From Anaeromyces robustus (Eukaryota; Neocallimastigomycota; Neocallimastigomycetes; Neocallimastigales; Neocallimastigaceae): a DNA stretch of 42,500 nucleotides. The position numbers and the translations under genes are program-made. The notes below the pieces were generated by a model, which had not been told where the DNA came from, did not search any database, and saw only the letters and a program-made list of their open reading frames with translations. This document shows, piece after piece, positions 20,440-36,343 of the stretch (positions are counted from its first letter, which is position 1; every line of letters starts with the position of its first letter). The stretch is taken from positions 1 to 42,500 of the forward strand of contig MCFG01000374.1 of assembly GCA_002104895.1 (NCBI GenBank). The letters run 5' to 3'.

Positions 20440-21345
20440 CATAAATATTAAAAAATTATTGAATCATAGATTAAAAAAATAAAAAAATATATAACATATA
20501 TATATATATAATAATAGATTTTTTCTCATTAATCTTCATAGTTTATTAATATATTGTAATAACAAAATAATAGTTAATAAATTAATAAAAAATAAATAAA
20601 TAAATAAATAAAATAAATATATATATATAATAATAGATTTTTTCTCATTAATCTTCATAGTTTATTAATATATTGTCATAACAAAATAATAGTTAATAAA
20701 TTAATAAAAAAAATAAATAAATAAATAAAATAAATATATATTATAATTTAACAACAAAAATATAATATACAAAAATAATTAATTTTAATAAATAAAAATA
20801 AAAAAATAAAAAAAAAAAAAAAAAAAAGAAAAAGGTTCATTATACATTTTTTTTATTCTATTTTTTTATTATTATTTATATTTTTTTTAATATTTTATTT
20901 TTATACATATTATGGATTTATTAATTATAAATCAAATTTTTCTTATTATTATTGCTTTTTAATAAAATAATATATATATATATATATATTTCTTTTTTCT
21001 TTTTATAATAAATAATATAACTAAATAAATATATTAACTAATTAAATACAAATATTGTGTATAAATTCTTCGTAAAAATAAATAAAAAAATAAATATCAT
21101 AGATATACTCTTATATATTAATTTCTTTTTTTTTTCTTCTTCTTCTTCTTCTTCTTCTTTTTGAGAGGGTATTATTTTTTTTTTCTTTATAATAAAAAAA
21201 AAATTGTAAAATTATTAAAATTATCATTTTTTGGTATAAAATATAATATAAAAGAGGAGAGAAAAAAAAAATAAAACTATTATATTATTAAAATATGAAC
21301 AAAAATTATTATGATATATTAAAAATAAATAAGTATTTTAAAAAA
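19873..21345. other. Convergent intergenic region between MPI and DNA2
   Basis: This holds the 3' UTRs of both genes. Visible items are a 39-base poly-A run (about 20400-20438), a two-copy 119-bp tandem duplication (20517-20745), and a short CTT repeat (about 21136-21158). No coding or RNA-gene signal was found. Confidence 0.7.
20517..20745. repeat. Two-copy direct tandem repeat, period 119 bp
   Basis: Copy 1 starts at 20517 and copy 2 at 20636, both with GATTTTTTCTCATTAATCTT. Over the first ~85 bases the copies differ by one substitution (GTAATAAC versus GTCATAAC); after that the TAAA-type tail differs by small indels. The low divergence implies a recent duplication or sequence conversion. 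Confidence 0.9.
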
Positions 21346-22470
21346 TTAATATTCATCCAAAATACTAGATATAATTTGAGAATTTTTTAAAATAATTTTG
21401 GCTTGAGATTGTTTAATAATTCTTTGCTTTTCTTTCATATATATGTTTTTATCATGTCTATTTTTATTCTCAACATCTGATAAGGATGACTCATTTTTCT
21501 CTGTTTCTGGTATAAAAACATGATTTTCTTTAAAGTTTTTAGGTACATTATAATTCTTTATAATAAAACAATTTAATAAATAAATATTATGATTAATATA
21601 TTTTAAAATAAGGAAAAGAATATTAAAAAATATAATATATATAAATAAATAAATAATACAAATATAAAATAATAATATATATGTATATATTAATTCATTA
21701 ATTCTTTTTTTAACTTTTTTTTTTTTTTCATTATTTATGTTATGTATTCTTACCCAATGATTATCTTTAACAAGTTCAAAAAATTCTTTAAATAAAAAGT
21801 TATTCTCTAAGGTATCCATTGAACCTATAACAATTAATTTTCTTTTAGCTCTTGTAAAGGTTACATTAATTCTTCTCCAATCCTTTAAAAGCATACCAAT
21901 CTAAAATGGAAAAAGGCATATATATATATTATTATTATTATTAATATTTATTTAAAAATTTTGTATTAAATTAAATATAAGTTAAAATAAGAATAAGAAC
22001 AATAAGAATAAAAATAATTAAAATACTAAGAATAATAAAAAAAAATAAGAATAAGAATAAGAATAGTAGTAACATACATTTCCATTTTTATTAGATCTTA
22101 CTAAGGATACAATAATACAATCTTTATCTTTTCCTTGGAATTTATCAACAGTATGAATATCTAACCCTTTTATTGATTTTAATTCCTTTTTAAAAAATGT
22201 ATGTAAATATTTAATTTGGGCTCTATAAGGTGATATAATACCAATAGATGAATTTGATATGCCACAATTTTTTAAGGATTTTACTATCTGTAAAACAACT
22301 TCAGCTTCTGTTTCATTATAAATTAAATTATTATTACTATCCTCTGTACAGTTTAAACCATCTGTGTTTAAAAATATAACCGAATTTCTATAATATTTAA
22401 CAAATTTATCAATAAATAAATTAATAAAAAATATTAATAAATAAATATGATTTTTAATTAGAACGAAAAA

Positions 22471-22523
<53 letters not shown>

Positions 22524-23259
22524 TAATATATAATATATAATATATAATATATAATTTCACATGAAATATGTTTTATGTGAAAATAATATTATTTAAATTT
22601 TTATAATGTATTATAATCTTACTTTGGATTTAAAACATATTTAATCCAACATGTAGAATCGCCTGGACATTTAGATTGATGATTAATTTGACTTGAAAAA
22701 AGATGTATTTCATCTATTTTTTCAGGTTCTGGAAGCTCTAATAATAAATAACGAGATTCCTCATTACCACATCTCAATTTATAATTATATATTAATTGAT
22801 TTGATATTTTCATAATTTCTTTATTCATACGATATTGAAATTTTAAATAAGATACAGCTTCTGGGTGAGCTTCTGATAAATGTTTAAAAAGACTTGATAA
22901 ATCACTATTCCTTGCTTCTGAAGATCTCATCTAAAAAAAAAAATAATAAAATAAAATAAAATAAAATAAAATAAAAATAAAAAAAAAAAATAAAAAAAAA
23001 ATAAAAAAAATACACAAATAAATAAATATATAAATATATTATAAATTATATATATTATTAAAATAAATAAAAATATTATATATATATATATAATATATTG
23101 TTTTTAAGAAATTTACCAATGGGGGTAATTGGTAATGATCACCAACTAATACAAATGTATTAGCATATTTTAATGGACCGATAGTAATTGGTAATGTAAT
23201 TTGTGATGCTTCATCAACAATACAATAGTCAAATTTTAATTTTTTAAATATCGAACTAA

Positions 23260-23305
<46 letters not shown>

Positions 23306-26300
23306 AATATAGAAAGGTCTAATAATATTAATATTTATAGAAAAAAATAAATAATAAATAAATACTTTGAAGAACCAAGACATGTTGTAGCAAAAATACT
23401 TTTTGATTCATAAAAATCTTTTAATTTTTTTACTGTATCAATACTTTCATCCAATACTTTATTAGATTGTTTGATTGAAGAATTAATCTTATTTTTATAA
23501 ATTATTTTAATTATTATAATAAAAAATAAATTTTAATAAAAATAATTATATTTTAATTTTTAATAAACATATATATATATATTATCTATTATCATACCTT
23601 ATCTAAATTTCCAATTCTAAAAAAATCAATATTTTTTTCTTGAAGTTTCAATAAAATATTATCAACTGCTGTATTAGTATATGAAGTAATTAAAACTTTT
23701 TTATTATTTTTTATTAATATTTCAATTAATGCTGTTATAGTAGTAGTTTTTCCTGTACCAGGCATACCAAGAATCAAACTGTAATCAATAGCTAATATAT
23801 ATATATTGACAAAAAAAATTATATATATATATATACCAATTAAAATCAAATATAAAAACTATATAATAATAATAATAATAATAATAATATATTTGTTTTT
23901 TTTTTTTATTTGTTTTTTATTTTTTTGCTTTTTTGTTTTTTTATTGATTTTTATATTAAATTTTACCTGATAATGATTTTTCAACAGCATTTCTTTGATA
24001 TGGATCTAAACTATCTTCAATATGTTTTGGAATAATCATCTCCTTTTTATTAAATTTTGGTTTCTCTAAATCAACAATTAAACTTCTTAATTTATTATCT
24101 TGTATTCTAAATAAATCTAATAAATTATTTCTTGTAATATTAATACCAGAACTCATTTCATCTTTATCAATTCTATATAACATTTTTTTCATAACAGAAT
24201 CTCTTGAAAAATTGTTTTCATTATTATTATATTGACGTTGATGATTTATATTACTGGTATTACCTTGAATACTACTATTTTGACTACTACTTTGTTTTTG
24301 TTTTATATCACTATATGATCGAGTTAACATTGGATAACGTTGAGAGCAAGGACTACCTTGTGATGAAAAAATACTAGATGAATATTCCTTTTTACCTTTT
24401 TTATCTTGATTATCTAAAACTATTAGATGTCTAAAGTTCTGATAAGTATCTCTATTAAAATCTTTCTCTCTTATAGGTATACCTAACAAAGGTTTACCTA
24501 TACTAACAGCAACATGATTATTATCTAATTCAGTAATATATCCAATTCCAATAGCAAAATGGTTTTCCTCACTAGAAATAACCACTGGGTCACCTTTATT
24601 TAATTGATAATTAAGTAAAGATTCTCCAGGTTTATCTCTTTCAAAATAATATTTAAAACTATCTTCTTTTATAATTTTCATATTTGAAAAACACCTATAA
24701 ATAAAAATATTAATTAAAGATTAAAAAAAATAAATAAATAAATAAATAAATATAAATAAATATAATTAAATATAATTAAATATTAATAAATATAAATAAA
24801 TATAAATAAATATAAATAAATATAAATAAATATATATTAATCCTAAATATTATTATTATTAGAATACTACCTTCCAATAGACTGTCTTTCATCACTTCTT
24901 AAACACCAAATTTCCTTTTTATATTGCTGTAAAATTTCTTCTTCATTTGTAATTAAACGTTCCCACTGTTTAAAAAATTCAGCATGTTTTTTATTTAAAA
25001 AAAAATTTTTTTTCTCTAATACTGAATACATATTACTAGAACGTTCATTGTGTTGATCATATAACTATATCGATATAATTGTAATGTATATTTACATAAA
25101 TAATATAATATATATAAATTATGAAAAAAAAGTTAAAATCAAAAATATTATTGATTATTTAATAATTATTAATATGTTATTTTTAAAATTGAATAATAAT
25201 AATTATAATTATAATTAGATTATTATTACTTTATGATATAATGAACAAGTTTGTAATTTAAAACAATTTTTGCATTTATATTCTGAATTTTGAATAGGTG
25301 GTGGTAATGAATCATTAATCATTACATAGTATGCTATTCTATTTCTATTCATAATAATTTGTCGAATCTCATTTCGTAATACTGGTATATGTATCAATCT
25401 TTCCTTTTTCAAATAATATAACAAACCTGAAAGTACATTAATATCTATTTTATTGTTAAATAAAACAATAACAGAGAAAAACGCCAGAGAATTATTAAAA
25501 AAATGAAATTACAAAATAATAATAATAATATTAATAATAATAATAATATTAATAATAATAATAATAATATAAAATTATTAAAAACGATAAATAATTAATA
25601 TTTATTCTAAATATATACAATTATATAATTATATAATTTATTATATATAATGATAATTTAATATATATATATATATATTCATTGTTACCATATCTATCAG
25701 ACATTAATAAAGTATATATAATAGTTTGAGCACGATGATTAATATTGTTTGAATTATGACCAGTTTTCAATTCTAATGGTACTACATAAGCTTTTTCTTC
25801 ATCATAATTGTCACTAACTTTAATTTGAATGGAAGCATCAATTTTTCCTTTTAATCCATACATTGGTGACCATATATTTTCTTCAATATCAAAAAGTTTA
25901 CTAATACACATTCTTTTAGTAGTTTTTTCATTTGTTGTTCTCATATATGCATCATCCTTTAAATTAATTTATTTTAAAAAAAAAAAAAAAAAATATTTAT
26001 TTGAATATGAAAATAAAAATAAAAAATTTATATATATAATAATTATTATTTACTATTTACTTACTTTGGGATGATCCGATACATATGTAGATGCCCAAGA
26101 TTGATATTTTGGTAACATATCTTTTATAGATAGATAAGCAGTTTCTTCAGTTTCATCAATACAAAATAAACTTTCTATTTTTTGTGAAATTATTTTTCTA
26201 ACTGTTTTATCTAAAAATTCAATAGAAAAATCATCATTTTGAAATGCTAATTGTAATAATTCGTGAAGTATAACACCAAAAATAAGATTACTATTCATGT

Positions 26301-29043
26301 CATCATTAAGAACTCTATTATCTAAAACAGGTTTTCTAATACATCTATACCCTTCTGAAGCTATTGTAACTGATAATAATATATCTGGATTAACAATTAT
26401 CAAATTTTCTTCATTTGTAATATAACAATAATGTGTAATTTCATCAAATTCACCAATAATATTAACATAATTGCCTAAATATTTAAATGAATATTAATAA
26501 TGATTATAATATTTATATCAATATTAAAAAATAAAAAATAAAAAAAAAAGTTAAATTTAAAAAAGAAAAAATAATAATTAAATTGTTGTTCATAAAAATA
26601 ATTACCAGGGTTAACAATAGTATCAAACCATTCATCACATAATACAGCATAACTTTCATATGAATAATTATCTTTATCATATAATCTTAATACCTTTTAA
26701 ATATTTTATTAAAAAATAAATTTTAGATATTGTTAAAATATCAATTACAACTGTAATATTTGTTGTATAATTTAATTAATATACTACATTCTACTTCAAT
26801 ATATATATATATATACTACAAGTTTCTTTTTTTTTTACCTTTGTATTATTTTTATCTAAAACTTCAATAACTAAAAACCTATAATATCTTTTCTAATAAT
26901 ATAAAAGTAATTAATTAATGAATCACAATAATTTTTAATAAAAATAGTAATAATAATAAATAACGATGAAAAATCAGATAGCCAATTAAATTGTTAATAA
27001 AATTAAGCAAAAAATAAAAAATAAAAATAATTAATATATATCTTACTTTTTTCTCATTTGATTCATTTACTTGATGATCAAATTTATTTGGGATGGAAGC
27101 TTCTCTTGAATTTACTTGTAGTATTGAAGAATTTGCTTTACTTGTAAATTTTGAAACTATTTCATCTATTTCTTTATTCGATATAAATATTTCATCAAAT
27201 ATCCCACTATCAAAATTTAACTCATCATCAATATCGCTTACATTATCATTTTTACTTTTATTTTCATTATTTTTTATTTTATTTTTATTATTATTTGTTT
27301 CCACAACTGATATTTTATCTTTATTACTAATAATAGGATTATGGGTATGAATATAATTATTAAATTCTGATTTTAAATTATTTAATCCTGATTTTAAATT
27401 ACTTATTCCTGTTTTTGAATCATTATTTTCTGATTTGATATTACTAAATCCTGATTTGATATTATTAAAACCTGATTTTAAGTTACTGAATTTTGATCTT
27501 ATATTATCATTAAATTCTGATTTTATTTGTTTAAAATCAGATATTTTATTCTTAATTTCACTTGTTTCCTGTATCTTACTTATGAATTTATCTTTTCCTT
27601 TAATATTTTTTTTATTATTATTAATATTAATGCTAGTGTTATTACTATTACTATTATTATCATTAACATTAATATTAATCTTATTATTCCTTTTTTCAAC
27701 TTTAAATATATTAGATGATTTGATTTCCTGTATTTTATTTGATTCTATGTAATTTTCTTTATTACTTGAACTTAAAGGTTTTGCATAACCCCATTTTTCA
27801 TTTTCAGATTTGATATTCATTATATTGTTATTATGATTTATTGAATCATTATTTTTTGGAATTTTAGAACAAGTACTACTAGAGGACACGTTAATTTTAG
27901 TTCCGTTCTTATTAGATTTATCACTATCATCATAACTTATTCTCCTTTTCTTTATAATTGGTTGATTTCTAGTCTCAGATTCTAACTTCATATTTTCATT
28001 AAACTTTAATAATTCTTCAATACTTACATTATGAGATTCAAAAGGTATTTTTTCAAAATTAAGTAAAGTATTATATTTTGGCATTTTTAATTTTTTATTC
28101 CTCATTTCAATTTCTGAATTATTCAATAAATTTGGTTCAGATTTAACTCTTTCATTCTTTTGAGGACTTATTAAAGGTTTATTAACAGTAACCTTAATAT
28201 TTTTATTCTCATTATCACTAACACTATTATTACTAATATCATTATTACTATTCTTTATATTTTCATTAAATAATAAAGAATTTTCAATATCTAATATATT
28301 ATCATTCTTAAAAAGGCTATTTGGGATCATTCCTTTGAAACCTTTACTCCAATGACTAAATTTAATTTTTTTATTTGTGGGTGAAAATAAATAATCCAAA
28401 CAATGAGAATGTTTCTGTTTTTGAAAAGAAGGAGAATCAAGAGTAGATGATGCTACTTCTCCTTTTCCATTTAAATTTACATTTTCATTTAGCCATATAT
28501 TGGAAATAGAAGAATGAGATGAAGACTTTTAATTGGTTAATACAATTTAATAAAAAAAAATAAATTTTGATATATTAAGCAAAAAATAATAAATATATAT
28601 TAATATATTTCAAGTAAAATAATAAATGTTTTAATATAAAAAAAAAATTACTTGTTCTTTTTGATTTATATTTGAATCATCAGATTTTCGTATTAATTTA
28701 ACAATATTAGATATTTCAGCTTCTGGTTTTATGTTTGATTCTTTATATATTTATTAAGAGTATATATACATTTTACACAATTAAAGAAATTAGAAAAATA
28801 GAAATATATGAAATAAAAAATAAAGTAAAAAATATTGAAAATAAATGTAATTTAATTTATATATATATAGTATAAATGATATATACTTTCAGAATTTAAT
28901 TTAACATGTTTTAATTTATCAATTGGAGGCGAAGTAAACCAAATAATTTTATCTTCTTCTGATTTTTGAGGTGTTTTATCATTACTTATTGGAGAAGATA
29001 AACTATTTGACTGTGAATTATCAAATTTCTTCTTTGAATTCAT
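21346..29043 (-). CDS. DNA2: DNA2 helicase/nuclease
   Basis: Processes long Okazaki flaps and resects double-strand breaks. Seventeen exons, 5' to 3': 29043..28887, 28740..28652, 28525..27047, 26892..26839, 26693..26606, 26474..26065, 25956..25689, 25426..25230, 25064..24871, 24694..23967, 23791..23598, 23487..23366, 23255..23117, 22930..22623, 22387..22078, 21900..21754, 21555..21346; 1697 residues, all phases consistent. Fe-S cysteines: Cys667 (YRCIRK) and Cys900, Cys903, Cys909 (CxxCx5C). Nuclease residues: His693, Asp799 (KIDAS), Glu821 and Lys823 (LELKTG). SF1B helicase: Walker [10 protein letters not shown] (Lys1236), Walker [45 protein letters not shown]. All catalytic residues look intact. 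The N-terminal ~575 residues are Asn/Ser/Lys-rich; exon 3 alone has 493 codons and contains a heptad repeat. Longer than human DNA2 mainly because of this tail. Confidence 0.96.
22477..22521. repeat. (AAT)n microsatellite in a DNA2 intron
   Basis: About 15 AAT units inside the intron between DNA2 exons 14 and 15. On the coding strand it reads ATT. Confidence 0.85.
27353..27499 (-). repeat. 21-bp coding minisatellite in DNA2 exon 3
   Basis: Seven consecutive seven-residue units encode variants of [56 protein letters not shown] (about residues 425-473). A further degenerate KSEFNDNI lies just before. Reading frame is preserved through the repeats. Confidence 0.88.
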
Positions 29044-29668
29044 TTTATATTATTTTTATTAAGTAAAATATTTTAAAAAAAATAATAATAAAATACTTGA
29101 TAATATTATTAAAATTAAATAATTAATATTTTATTTAATTATCATAATTAAAATTTAAATTTAAAAAAAAAAAAACATATATAATCCATTTATAAATAAC
29201 TTTTTTTTTTCTTTTTCTTTTTCTTTTTTATATTTAAATTCAATTATATTAATAAACTATATAAATTAAAATATCAAAAATATCTAACACATTGATTTTA
29301 TTATAGTTCAATAAAAATAAATGACAAAAAAAACCCTTTTTTTAATTATTTAATTACAATAAAATAAGTTCAAAAAAGAAATTAGATTATATTTGTGTAA
29401 CATAATATTTTCAATATTATCATTTATTATAATTATTATTTTTTATTATCATCAAAGTAATTTAAAAAAATTAAATATTTTATTATACACATACTTGTAA
29501 TATTTGGTAAAAATATTAATAAAAATAAATATAAATAAATTAAAAAATTAAATTTATATCAATAATAAAAATTTTTTTTTGTTGTCCATCTCCATCTGTA
29601 AAAATATAAAAATTATTAAAAAAATAATAGCTTAGATTTAATCTAATTTATTTATATATATATATATA

Positions 29669-29863
<195 letters not shown>

Positions 29864-29935
29864 TTATATTATTTAATTATATGTATATAATCTGAATTTC
29901 ACAAAAAAATTAATAAATAATTAAATTTTATTACA

Positions 29936-30200
29936 TATCAATTGCTATCCTGGTTGTCAAGGCTTTTGGGTCTAGTAAAGTTCCAATTACGCTATCAAAC
30001 ACAATGGTTTTTCTGTAATGGGTAAGGTAAATCATTCAGCCTCTTCAAAAACAAGTAAAAATCTAACATATACTAATTATTATGTGGAATGCGCACTATT
30101 TATAATCGAAAATTTCCTTTTAGTAATATCTGTTCATATATGGAGCTTGAAAACTAAATGAAATGTAAAATGTACCATTAGAATGATCACATGATAAATC
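29936..30200 (-). pseudogene. Possible gene remnant (GC-richer island)
   Basis: By eye, base composition here is like the exons, not like the surrounding spacer. On the minus strand a splice-acceptor-like TTCTTATAG (just right of 30200) is followed by a short frame containing CDHSNGTFYISFSFQAPYMN and then a stop. Further left, another short frame contains TIVFDSVIGTLLDPKALTTR before a stop. Neither belongs to a complete gene and no start is visible. The first peptide resembles DNTFYIKCIIYVPPYFN in the neighbouring dockerin protein (about residues 481-497), so it may be a broken, inverted copy of a related gene. A non-coding RNA is an alternative. Weak evidence. Confidence 0.3.
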
Positions 30201-31319
30201 TATAAGAAGAAAAAAACAAGGAATATTAATTAAAAAAATTGATTTCATAAAAACTTATATATACACTAATATAATTTATTTATTTAAATAAAAAAAAATT
30301 AAATATGGTTATGTTCATATTTCTAATTTCTCATATTTTAAGCATAAATTTTAATAAAACCTAAATCATTATTATTTGTTTTCTCTTAAATTAATATTTT
30401 ATTAAATAATGAATTAGATTTATAATATGAATTAAATATATTAGGAATTTTTTTTTTGTAAATATAATTTGGTATAAAAAGGTATAATAATTATATAAAA
30501 TTTTAAATAAAATTTTTTAATATAAAAAACGTTTTTTAAGAAATTATATTAAAAATTTTAAACTATTTAAAATTAACATTATTCTCCTCACCTCGATAAT
30601 GATTATAAAAAATAGATTATTAATATTTGTATATTAATATATAATATATCAATTTTCGACATACAAAAATTTTTCCATCAAACGATAATTAGAACTAATG
30701 TTTTATATTTTTATACATATACAACTATTATAAAAAATATAATATTACTTTATTTATTACAATCCTACTTATAAGCTAGTATTAATGTCTAATTAAGAAA
30801 AAAAGAGAAAAAATCTATCTTTATAAAATTCTTTATAAAAAAATATAAAACTTTTTTTTTTAGAAAAATTAACTATAAATAGCTTATTAAAAAATCTTTC
30901 AAACTTATGAATTATTGTATTACCTTTCATAATATAATATTTAATATTTATATATTATTAAATAATATTTAAAATTGTACTAAAGCAGATATATGATTAA
31001 TGTTTTTAATAATTTTACCTTGCTAAATTTAAACTATTTCATTTTTTCTTTATTATAATATAAATTAAAATTATTATTATGTTTATTAATAAAATCATTT
31101 TATTTAATTAATCATAATTTTTTAGGTTTTATATAACTATTATTATTAATATTATTATTAAAATTGTACCAAATTTTTTTTCTTTTTATATACTATTATA
31201 ATTAACAACTATTAATAAAATAAAAAAAGATAATTAAAATTAAATAAGAATAAATAGAATAGCAATAACAATAAGCAATAAAAATTAAGAAAAAATAAAT
31301 TAATAATTATATATTGTAA

Positions 31320-34286
<2,967 letters not shown>

Positions 34287-34854
34287 TTGAATATGGCAAA
34301 TAAAAAAAAATAATTAATATATTGTAAATAAGCATATTAAAATATGTTAAACATGTATATTATATATATATTAATATAACAATAACTATAATACCATTGA
34401 AAAATAAAATAAAAAATTAAAATTAATTATTTCAATTAAAATAATAAAAAAAAAAAATAATTAAATAAAATTAATAGTAATATAATAAGTATTATATCAT
34501 AGAAATAATAATAATTAGTAGTAAGCATAATTTAATAGATATAATCTAATAATAATAATATATTTAATTATATAATCCATAGATAAAAAAAAGAAACATA
34601 AAAAATTTAATTATTAAAAAAAAATTGTTTTTTATTTTTTCAATTATATGTATATTATTTCAATTATATGTATATGTACATCTTCCTAAAAAGTTTTCTA
34701 TTAATTATTTTTTAATTATTAAGATATATATTATTTCAATTATATGTACCTCTTCCTAAAACTTATTCTATTATTTCTTTATTATTTTTTATACTTAGTA
34801 TTAACTTATTATTCTTAAAGTTTTCTGTTAAAATTTATCTACTATTAACTATAA

Positions 34855-35092
<238 letters not shown>

Positions 35093-35159
35093 TGATTTAA
35101 TATGAATCTAATGTTTTAAGTTATTATTTAAAAAAGATATAATAAATATATATATATAT

Positions 35160-35375
35160 ATAAATAAAAATGAAAATGAAAATAAATGAAAAAATAAAAA
35201 TAAATGAAAAAATAAAAATAAATGAATAAATAAAAATAAATGAAAAAATGAAAATTATGAAAAAATGAAAAAATTATGAAAAAATGAAAATAATGAAAAA
35301 TTGAAAATAATGAAAAAATGAGAATTATGAAAAAATGAAAAAAAATGAAAAAAATGAAAATATTGAAAAAACTAA
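35160..35375. repeat. Degenerate GAAAAAAT/AAATGA purine-rich repeat
   Basis: About 215 bp in which the plus strand has only A, T and G, with units like AAATGAAAAAAT. It lies directly downstream of the TANGO6 stop, so in that transcript it reads as a TTTTTTCAT-type pyrimidine repeat. Confidence 0.85.
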
Positions 35376-35387
35376 AAGTGAAAAAAT

Positions 35388-36308
35388 CTAATTTTCACTA
35401 TCAGGGAATAAAGTTAATTTAATGATAGTATGTAAATCATCTAATCCAACACGAGCATTATATCTAATTAATTTATCAGTATCAACAGCTTCTATATATG
35501 CTAAAGTAGTTTCAATTCTTTTTAAAGTTTTAGCAGGTATCGTTTGAATTGTATTTGATGTTCCTAAACCACGTAAAAGAGATACAATAATACCAACAGC
35601 ACCTTTTAATAATATTAAAAGAAAAAAAAAATTAATTAATTAAAATATTAACTTTAATTATATTTTAAATAATATAAAATAATTTTCAATATATCTTTAT
35701 ATATTTACCTCTTCTAGAAGTTGTAACTTTATCTAATGCCAATAAATCAAGAACATATTCAGTAATTCTAGTAAAATACCTCGTTAAAGATAATGGACAT
35801 GTTTCACAAACCATAGATAATAATGAAAGTGCACTTGATCTCATTTCAGGTGCTTCATCATGTAATACAATAAATATATCTGGAATAATTATATCAACTA
35901 ATATAATATATATAAAAATCAATATATAAATATCATAAAATAAATATATATATTTTAATATTTTAATAAATAGCATTTCAAATATATACATACATATTAA
36001 ATATTATTAATCAATAATTATAAAATAATAAGATAATATATATAATTTAAATTTAAATTTTGACATATACCATATTTTCCAAAGGTATCACCCGCTCTTT
36101 GAATAGTTTGTAATAATGCTTCACCAAGACGAAGTCTATAATCCATTTGAGATTGATTATCTTTATTTGAAGGTGTTTTATAAATTTTTAGAATTTCTGG
36201 AATAGTTTTAAATGGATGAGTATCTGTTAATGCAGATAAACCTTTAACAGCATTTAAATAAATAAAACTATAATGATGAAAATTATAATAAAAATATTAA
36301 TTAATTAG

Positions 36309-36343
<35 letters not shown>

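Noticed and set aside
27093-27752. Plus-strand frames antisense to DNA2 exon 3
   Set aside because: They are shadows of the Asn/Lys-rich coding strand (poly-Leu/Ile/Ser translations).
30110-30150. U2 snRNA-like stretch (AGTAATATCTGTTCATAT)
   Set aside because: The nearly universal branch-pairing block of U2 is not intact and the expected 5' part and Sm site are missing.
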